From Sphingomonas_O antarctica (GTDB taxonomy: Bacteria > Pseudomonadota > Alphaproteobacteria > Sphingomonadales > Sphingomonadaceae): a DNA stretch of 64,000 nucleotides. Below are positions 58,243 through 64,000 of the stretch, piece after piece. The translations under genes were made by a program, and so were the position numbers. Each line of letters opens with the position of its first letter. Position 1 is the stretch's first letter. The stretch lies in the NCBI RefSeq assembly GCF_965137005.1, contig NZ_CBCRXM010000005.1:124001-188000 (forward strand), in the 5' to 3' direction. The notes beneath the pieces are model-generated. The model made no database searches and had not been told where the DNA came from. It was given only the letters and a program-made list of their open reading frames with translations.

Positions 58243-60267
58243 ATGCGCCGTTTCGCCTTGCTAACCCTCGCCCTCGCGTCCGTTTCCACGATCATTTCCG
58301 CGCAGGCGGCGACGCCGCGCTATGGCAACTTCGGACTGGAACTCCAGGACATGGACCCGTCGGTCAAGCCGGGCGACGATTTCTATGTCTATTCGCTCGG
58401 CACCTGGCTGCGTGACCACCCGATCCCGGCCGACAAAACCGGGGCGGGGTATAATTACGACCTCCCCGACGAGATCTTGGCGCAAGTGCGCCAGATTGTG
58501 GAACAGGCCGCGGCCAAGCCCGACACGCCAGCCGCGCGCAGTGTCGGCAATTTCTACGCTGCGTGGATGGACGAAGCGGGCATCGAAGCGCGTGGACTGG
58601 CGCCGCTCAAGCCGTGGTTGGCCAAAATCGACGCGGTCGGCACGCGTGAGCAGTTGATCCAGTTGATGATGAAGCCGGGCTATCCCTCGGCAATCAACAT
58701 CGACATCTCGACCGACGCAGACGATCCGACGCGCTACATGGTCGATGCCGGGCAAGCGCGCCTCGGCCTGCCGACGCGCGATTATTACCTGCTGTCCGGA
58801 GAGAAATACGACGCGATCCGCACGGCGTATCGCGCCTATCTGATCCGCATCCAGGAACTCGCCGGTATAACCGACGCCGCCGCCAAGGCCGACCGGATCA
58901 TCGCGCTGGAAACGCGGATCAGTCAGGACCAGTGGACGCCCGAGCGCCGCCGCGATCCGGTCGCGACGCACAACCCGATGACGCGCGCCGAACTGACCAA
59001 ATTGGCACCCGAGATGAACTGGACCGCGACGCTCGCCGCCATGGGCTTGGGCGGCGCGGTGAAAGTGAATGTGACCGAGCCGAGTGCGGTTACCGCTATC
59101 GCGAAACGGCTGGGCGACGTGCCGTTATCGACGTGGAAGGAATGGCTGACCGCGCGCCTGATCAGCCGTCAGGCGGCGTTCCTGCCGCGCGCGTTCGACC
59201 AGGCCAATTTCGATTTTTATTCGAAGACCTTGAATGACGTGCCGGAGCAGCGCGCGCGGTGGAAGCGCGGTATCGGTTTCATGGATGCAGCACTGGGCGA
59301 AGCGGTCGGCGCGATTTACGTCGATCATTATTGGTCGGCAGAAACTCAAGCCAAGGCCGACGAGCTCGTTGCCGACGTGATCGCCGCCTATAAGGACAAG
59401 ATCGAAGCGGCGAGCTGGATGGACGCGCCGACCAAGGCCGCGGCGCTCGCCAAGCTGGCGACGTTCGACCCGCGCGTCGGCCATCCCAAGAAATGGATCG
59501 ATTATGCGACGCTGGCGGTCAGCCGGACCGATCCGCTCGCCAACAACATCGCGGTCGAGGACTTTCAGTGGCGCCTTCAGCTCGCCCGCTTTCCGCATCC
59601 GGTCGATCGTGGGCTGTGGGAGATGACGCCGCAGACGGTGAATGCCTATTACGATCCGACCCTCAATCAGATCACGGTTCCGGCGGCGATCCTTCAGCCG
59701 CCGTTTTTCGACGTCAATGCCGATCCCGCGGTCAACTATGCCGAAACCGGCGCAACGACGATCGGGCATGAACTGGGTCACGGGTTCGACGATCAGGGGC
59801 GGCAGTTCGACGAAAAGGGCCGGCTGCACGATTGGTGGACCAAGGATGCGGCGGCAAAATACAACGTCCAGGCGGATCGGCTCGCAGCGCAGTTCGACCA
59901 ATATGAGCCGATCCCGGGCACCCGGATCAAGGGCCGCCTGACACTCGGCGAAAACCTTGCCGACTTGGGCGGACTCGAAACTGCTTATGCCGCGTATCGC
60001 CGCTATGTCGCGCGGCATGGTGAGCCGCCGGTGATCGACGGATTTACCGGCGACCAGCGATTCTTTCTCGCCTATGCTCAGGCGTGGCAGGGCAAACGGC
60101 GCGAAGGCGCGGTGCGTCAGCAGCTCTTGTCCGACCCGCATTCGCCCGAGAAATTCCGGGTCAACGGCATCGTCCGCAATTTTGGGCCGTGGTATGCTGC
60201 GTTCGGGGTCAAGCCGGGCGACGCCATGTACCTGCCACCGGAACAGCGCGTCAGCGTCTGGAGATAG
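58243..60267 (+). CDS. M13 family (neprilysin-like) zinc metallopeptidase
   Basis: This 674-residue protein has a signal peptide (MRRFALLTLALASVSTIISAQA) followed by an M13 domain. PGDDFYVYSLGTWLRDHPIP lies near the N-terminus, NAYYDPTLNQITVPAAIL leads to the catalytic helix IGHELGHGFDDQGRQFD (HExxH), and GENLADLGGLETAY holds the third zinc ligand Glu. PLAYAQ-type end motif FFLAYAQAWQGKRR is visible. It should be a periplasmic or secreted peptidase that trims oligopeptides. GGAGTG precedes the ATG. Confidence 0.95.
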   Translation: MRRFALLTLALASVSTIISAQAATPRYGNFGLELQDMDPSVKPGDDFYVYSLGTWLRDHPIPADKTGAGYNYDLPDEILAQVRQIVEQAAAKPDTPAARSVGNFYAAWMDEAGIEARGLAPLKPWLAKIDAVGTREQLIQLMMKPGYPSAINIDISTDADDPTRYMVDAGQARLGLPTRDYYLLSGEKYDAIRTAYRAYLIRIQELAGITDAAAKADRIIALETRISQDQWTPERRRDPVATHNPMTRAELTKLAPEMNWTATLAAMGLGGAVKVNVTEPSAVTAIAKRLGDVPLSTWKEWLTARLISRQAAFLPRAFDQANFDFYSKTLNDVPEQRARWKRGIGFMDAALGEAVGAIYVDHYWSAETQAKADELVADVIAAYKDKIEAASWMDAPTKAAALAKLATFDPRVGHPKKWIDYATLAVSRTDPLANNIAVEDFQWRLQLARFPHPVDRGLWEMTPQTVNAYYDPTLNQITVPAAILQPPFFDVNADPAVNYAETGATTIGHELGHGFDDQGRQFDEKGRLHDWWTKDAAAKYNVQADRLAAQFDQYEPIPGTRIKGRLTLGENLADLGGLETAYAAYRRYVARHGEPPVIDGFTGDQRFFLAYAQAWQGKRREGAVRQQLLSDPHSPEKFRVNGIVRNFGPWYAAFGVKPGDAMYLPPEQRVSVWR

Positions 60268-60293
60268 CGTTGCCAAACGTCTAGCCGCCCGAC

Positions 60294-60321
60294 CCTCGAG
60301 ATTTGCTAACCAAATTCGAGG
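60294..60321. terminator. Stem-loop after the M13 peptidase gene
   Basis: CCTCGA at 60294-60299 pairs with TCGAGG at 60316-60321, and inside it ATTTG pairs with CAAAT around a five-base loop. No clear T-run follows. It is probably a terminator for the M13 gene; a mobile-element end cannot be excluded because an IS remnant begins 74 bp on. Confidence 0.55.
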
Positions 60322-60394
60322 AGGGTTGGCGCTGCTGCCAGTCTAATGCGAACGCGTCTCCACACGATGAAGCCCGGTCTTTCAGGGCGGCGGC

Positions 60395-60583
60395 CTAGCT
60401 CGCGAGAGATTGCCACTCGGCCGAGCCGGCGGAGCGGCGTTCCTGGTAGGATTCTCTACCAAAGACGTGGCGTTCCAGATTGAAGTGATTGTGGACGTTG
60501 ACGTGGACCGAGGCGAACTTTTGCAAGCTCTTCATCTGTCGGAACTTGAGCATCGCTCGCTCCCTTCGCCGGAACGGGAGATG
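60395..60583 (-). mobile_element. IS6-type transposase C-terminal remnant
   Basis: On the minus strand the frame ending with TAG at 60395-60397 reads HLPFRRRERAMLKF, then LQKFASVHVNVHNHFNLERH and RSAGSAEWQSLAS. This is the typical last 60 residues of IS6/IS26-family transposases (HLPFRRRERAM and QKFASVH...HNHFN...ER). The catalytic DDE core and the start are missing, so it is a relic. It abuts, in another frame, the truncated secreted gene at 60584-61118. Confidence 0.85.
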
Positions 60584-61118
60584 TGGGTACCGCACCAATG
60601 CCGGCGATGTTGACCGTAACATTGTCGATGCCACTGTCATAAATATAGCTGCCGGCGGTCAATCCGAGGGTGGCAATCGTCTGGTTGAGGAACGTGGCAC
60701 GCGATACCAACGACGTGCCGCTGAGATAGCCCAACGGCACGAAAATATACGGGCTTCCAAAAGACGACGCGTTCAGCCCGAACGCGTTGCTGGAACCTGA
60801 ATCGGCGTTCGTGAAGCGTCCTGAACCGAACGATGCCGGCCCGGTCAATCCTGTATAGGCACTGAGCAGCGTGAAGGGGTCGGTGCTAACGTTGTGGCTA
60901 CCGGCGCCCGTGCCGATGTACCCGGTAGAGCCAGCGACAGCGGTCTGGAGGTAATAGGTATTGGCGCCCAACGTGAGCCCTGTCAGGTCGAGCGAGCCCG
61001 TCGTCGTCGCGACGACATTGTTGCCGAGTCCACGTATATTGACCGTTATCGCTGCGTTCGTCCCAGTCGCGGAAAATGTGACGAGAGCCGTTGCTCCGAG
61101 CATACTAAAAAACTTCAT
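60456..61118 (-). pseudogene. Secreted PEP-CTERM-like protein truncated by the IS remnant
   Basis: The gene starts MKFFSMLGATALVTFSATGTNAA (signal peptide, GGGAG site upstream) and encodes a Gly/Ser/Thr-rich exported protein of the PEP-CTERM style. The normal frame continues to NIAGIGAVP near 60590, where such proteins enter the PEP motif, and then runs into the transposase remnant out of phase, giving about 45 foreign residues and a stop at 60456. The sorting signal and membrane helix are lost, so the intact ancestral product is gone. Confidence 0.75.
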
Positions 61119-61134
61119 TAGAATCTCCCTTGAG

Positions 61135-61151
61135 GCGCGATTCCGTCGCGC
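61135..61151. other. Short stem-loop upstream of the truncated PEP-CTERM-like gene
   Basis: GCGCGA and TCGCGC are separated by five bases, with an AT-rich stretch (GAAATTTTC) on the plus-strand side. It sits in the 243 bp between the two PEP-CTERM-type genes. The rest of that stretch (61152-61361) shows no gene or clear signal. Confidence 0.35.
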
Positions 61152-61361
61152 GAAATTTTCTGTGGCATTCAGTGTATGCCGTGATTCAGGTCGAGTCGGA
61201 TTTGGGCACGACAAGTTGGTCTGCTGACCTTCCTCTGACATGCTCATCGCGTTTACAGGTCAGTGAGCGCCACTTCCGCAAACCTGTCGTCGCGCGAAAG
61301 CTTGTGCCCGGCGTGATGGCGAAAGATGTGGTGGCGGCTACGGCGCGTTTCGACTGGCCCA

Positions 61362-62402
61362 TCAGGAGACGCGCATCTGGGTACTAGAGAAAATGGACCG
61401 CCGTCCGCGCACCCCCGCGCCGATCATCCCGAACCCACCGATAATCATCGCCCAGCTGGCCGGTTCCGGAACTGCGCCGCCCACAGCGTTCAGGAACACA
61501 CCGGAGTCCGAGGTGAACGACAGGCCATCGACATGACCGATAGAAATCTTGCCGGTGTGGGAATAATCGAGCGCGACATTGCTGGCGGAAAGCCCAAGGC
61601 TGAAGTCGATCGGGATATCGCCTGACGCTCCGGTCAGCGCGTAAACACCCGCGAACCGCGTATCGAGCGGGCTATAGCTCGCGAATGAAGAGGAGACCCA
61701 GCCACTGACCCGGGGATCGCCGGAATAAATGAAGGTCGGATATCGAGAATTATAGCCGTAATATCCGGCGGCATAATCGCCGAATTCGTAAGTGTAGGCA
61801 TTTCCAAAATAGAACCCGTAGTTAAGCTCGGCGGATGCCGTCGCGGGATCACTGGTGCCGGGCATCGTGCCATCGAACGAAAAGCTGACCGGAATATATG
61901 TGACGGTGTTGGCATCCGCGCCGGCGACGGAGAAATGCAGCGTATCGCTCAGGCTTGCCTGAGCGATCGCGCCACTGAAGCCGGTGGCACTGGCGAACAG
62001 GTGAACCTCGCCCTTGGCAAGATCGGCCGACGATGTGGCATAAGCTGCGTCGGGCAGCCTGACGACACTCGACATATCGAATGCTGCCGTCAGCGTCCCG
62101 GTTGTGTCGGTCGTGCCGTTCACCGTGACGACCGCGCCTTGCTGGCTGAGAAAAGCGTCCGGATCGCAAGGCCCGCCGCTGCCATCATTGACAATGAAAT
62201 GCGCGCCCGTGCCGCCAATATTATATTCCGCCGCGCAGCCACGGGCATAACCCCGACCGGTATTGGCAAAAGTCCCTACCGAGTAGCCGGCAAAGGCTGG
62301 CGTCGAGAGGCCAGAGACGATTGCCATCGTAGCAGCGACAAACGCGGCACTGCGCGCGGCACGGCCTGACACGATGGTTTTCGGCGACACTGAATACGAC
62401 AT
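61362..62402 (-). CDS. PEP-CTERM sorting-domain protein
   Basis: This 346-residue exported protein has a long signal region (ARSAAFVAATMAIVSGLSTPAFA) and a body rich in Gly, Ser, Tyr and Asp (DYAAGYYGYNSRYPTFIYSG). The C-terminus is a PEP-CTERM signal: VPEPASWAMIIGGFGMIGAGVRGRR, that is PEP motif, hydrophobic helix and basic tail. Such proteins are cut by exosortase and released to the exopolysaccharide layer. The body has no recognised function. It lies beside a truncated sister gene at 60456. Confidence 0.88.
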   Translation of the reverse strand: MSYSVSPKTIVSGRAARSAAFVAATMAIVSGLSTPAFAGYSVGTFANTGRGYARGCAAEYNIGGTGAHFIVNDGSGGPCDPDAFLSQQGAVVTVNGTTDTTGTLTAAFDMSSVVRLPDAAYATSSADLAKGEVHLFASATGFSGAIAQASLSDTLHFSVAGADANTVTYIPVSFSFDGTMPGTSDPATASAELNYGFYFGNAYTYEFGDYAAGYYGYNSRYPTFIYSGDPRVSGWVSSSFASYSPLDTRFAGVYALTGASGDIPIDFSLGLSASNVALDYSHTGKISIGHVDGLSFTSDSGVFLNAVGGAVPEPASWAMIIGGFGMIGAGVRGRRSIFSSTQMRVS

Positions 62403-62586
62403 AGCATGACCCTTTGTTTTTAGCTTTGGTGACGGCTGAGGTGCGTCTCAATCCGCGGCACCCCTTCAAGTTAAGACCGTGATATCTGCGGTGCGCGTGA
62501 ACGGGTATCGCCCGGATGGGGGACGCGGACGGGGGATGGCCGAAAGGTCGGTTGACCAACGTTCGGGGGCCAGCGAAGGTCGATAC

Positions 62587-63963
62587 ATGCCGCGAGCGAC
62601 ATCCAACCCGCGCCTTATCACTTCGACCGACCGAGCCTTTGCCGCGAGCCACCCATTACGGCCAATGCTGACGGCTGGAATCCTATCGCTCGGCCTATTT
62701 ATCCTGTCCGCAGTTCTATGCTTCGACGTAATGACGCCCGTTTTGCCGGCGATGACGTGGCCATTGATCGCGTACACGAGCTCATTCGTCATTGTCTGGG
62801 CGATTGGCATGCTGGCGTTGGCCGCCCGCCGACCCGGCCATGCAGAGCTGATCCGCGTGTGGAACCCGCTGGCAATCTTCATCATCTTCGGCAGCCACGT
62901 CGCGTGCATCGGCCTGATCTGGGGAATCATGCCGTTCGTGCCCGCGTCGACGCAATTTTTGCTGGCAATCCCGCTGATTGGATGCGTCCCGGTTCAGTTA
63001 ATTTGCAGCGCGGAAAACAGCGTCGCCAACCGGAGCGGCGTAGTCGGTGTCATCGGGTCGCTCGCGATCTTTTTCGCAACGCGCGGAACCATGGAAGCGC
63101 GTCTGGCAGCATTGTATATTTTCGGCTTCGGCATCGTTTTATTGGTGCTTGGAGACCGTGTTGCGGCCACTGTGCGCGCCACGGTGGCGGCGCGGTTATC
63201 TAGCGACGAGAATGCGCGACGCCTCGACCAGATGCTGGCCGAGGTCGCGGCAGAGCGCGACGCCAAGACGAGGTTCATGGCTGCCGCGTCGCACGATCTC
63301 GGCCAGCCGCTGGCCGCAGCAGCGCTCTACTTCGACCAAAGCTTGCGCTCGAATGACGAGTTGGCTCGAGCTCGCGCCGTCGAAGGCGTGCGGCGCGCAT
63401 TCACGTCCGCCGAGCAACTATTGTCGCACATGCTCAGCCATTTGAGGCTTGAAGCGGATGCGGTAGAGGCCCACCCGTCACCGGTTGCGATACGCCCGTT
63501 TCTCTCACGTATTGCGGCACAATATGAACCTGCTGCTGCGATAGCCGGCATTAAGCTTGAGGTCTGCGGCATTAGAACCGTGTTGAACCTCGATCCCTCC
63601 CTGATCGAACGCGCATTCGGCAACCTTGTGGACAATGCGATTCGTCACAGCCGAGCCCACCGGATCGCACTGGGCGCAAGACGAAGTGGTGGTACGATCC
63701 GCTTGTGGGTCATCGACGACGGAATTGGCGTGCCTCCTATCGACGCGCCGCATGTCTTCAACGATTATTACCAAGCACATTCGGCGGCGAACGCACAATC
63801 GAACGGCTTTGGCCTTGGTCTCTCGTCGGTTCGCCGGCTTGCGGGGCTAATGGGGGGCAAAGCAGATCTCGATCAGCGCTGGCTTCGGGGTGCGGCATTT
63901 TACATCGAATTCCCGCAAGTATACCTAGCGCGGTCGGCAGTTTCCAACGGAATTGCTGCATGA
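62587..63963 (+). CDS. Membrane-bound sensor histidine kinase
   Basis: This 458-residue kinase has about seven hydrophobic segments in the first 200 residues, then a HisKA region with the phospho-acceptor His in AASHDLGQPLAAAALYFDQSL. The HATPase domain follows: N box in FGNLVDNAIRHSRAH, G1 in VIDDGIGVP and G2 in GFGLGLSSVRRLA. The ATG encoding MPRATSNPRL has GAAGG upstream; the frame upstream of it is Gly/Arg-rich and unlike the family. The stop overlaps the next ATG by 4 bp, so it is coupled to a response regulator. Confidence 0.9.
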   Translation: MPRATSNPRLITSTDRAFAASHPLRPMLTAGILSLGLFILSAVLCFDVMTPVLPAMTWPLIAYTSSFVIVWAIGMLALAARRPGHAELIRVWNPLAIFIIFGSHVACIGLIWGIMPFVPASTQFLLAIPLIGCVPVQLICSAENSVANRSGVVGVIGSLAIFFATRGTMEARLAALYIFGFGIVLLVLGDRVAATVRATVAARLSSDENARRLDQMLAEVAAERDAKTRFMAAASHDLGQPLAAAALYFDQSLRSNDELARARAVEGVRRAFTSAEQLLSHMLSHLRLEADAVEAHPSPVAIRPFLSRIAAQYEPAAAIAGIKLEVCGIRTVLNLDPSLIERAFGNLVDNAIRHSRAHRIALGARRSGGTIRLWVIDDGIGVPPIDAPHVFNDYYQAHSAANAQSNGFGLGLSSVRRLAGLMGGKADLDQRWLRGAAFYIEFPQVYLARSAVSNGIAA

Positions 63964-64000
63964 AGACCTGCTTGGTCGCCGACGATCATGTGATGATGCG
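63960..64000 (+). CDS. Response regulator, N-terminal fragment
   Basis: The frame starts ATG at 63960, overlapping the kinase stop (ATGA), and reads MKTCLVADDHVMMR up to the window edge. The adjacent Asp pair of the receiver domain is in VADDH, typical of LuxR/NarL-type regulators. The rest is outside the window. Confidence 0.85.
   Translation, partial: MKTCLVADDHVMM

Noticed and set aside
1..64000. CRISPR array, prophage or integrative element
   Set aside because: I saw no regular direct repeats with spacers, no phage structural genes, no integrase and no att-type direct repeats at the tRNA-Val gene. The only mobile-element trace is the IS6-type relic at 60395.

Overview
The window is a high-GC alphaproteobacterial chromosome segment, most likely from a sphingomonad (Sphingomonas or a close relative). 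The evidence is an alphaproteobacterial-style ribosomal protein run ending in secY-adk, two large TonB-dependent receptors, a PEP-CTERM protein with a PEPASWA sorting signal, and very tight gene packing with 1-8 bp overlaps and many GTG or TTG starts.

Layout. 1-5451: the end of the spc operon (rplE fragment, rpsN, rpsH, rplF, rplR, rpsE, rpmD, rplO, secY, adk). 5455-16660: housekeeping and unassigned genes, including a DUF4287 protein, a DUF6456 protein, an XRE regulator, tRNA-Val(UAC), a periplasmic cyclophilin, queA, a ferredoxin-reductase-like flavoprotein, a 1140-residue beta-propeller/amidohydrolase fusion, rsgA and a streptogramin-lyase-like beta-propeller. 16747-57901: a catabolic island of about 41 kb. 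57938-64000: an M13 peptidase, an IS6-type transposase remnant that cuts off the end of a PEP-CTERM-like gene, an intact PEP-CTERM protein, and a histidine kinase followed by the start of its response regulator.

The island is the main result. A near-identical palindrome, core TTGTCCGGACAA, occurs seven times (22465, 36322, 37069, 42711, 45077, 52883 with one changed central base, 57135). In nearly every case it lies 5-60 bp upstream of the start of an operon, often between divergent operons. One HutC-type GntR/UTRA regulator gene (41880-42629) lies in the middle, and TTGT-N4-ACAA is the kind of site that subfamily binds. I infer one regulon.

The genes suggest this route. TonB receptors and an MFS carrier import the substrate. 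Three PuuE/cyclic-imide-hydrolase-type deacetylase-fold enzymes, a maleamate-amidase-type cysteine hydrolase, an amidase and a nitrilase-fold protein would open and deaminate an amide or imide ring. LeuCD-type hydratase, a class III CoA-transferase and an HMG-CoA-lyase-type enzyme could turn citraconate-like acids into pyruvate and acetyl-CoA by way of citramalyl-CoA. A second module (acyl-CoA dehydrogenase, MaoC hydratase, CitE-type lyase, two more CoA-transferases, two MmgE/PrpD proteins) would handle saturated or isomeric C5-type diacids. The actual substrate cannot be read from the sequence; a substituted maleimide or succinimide, or another N-heterocycle giving branched diacids, is the best-fitting guess.
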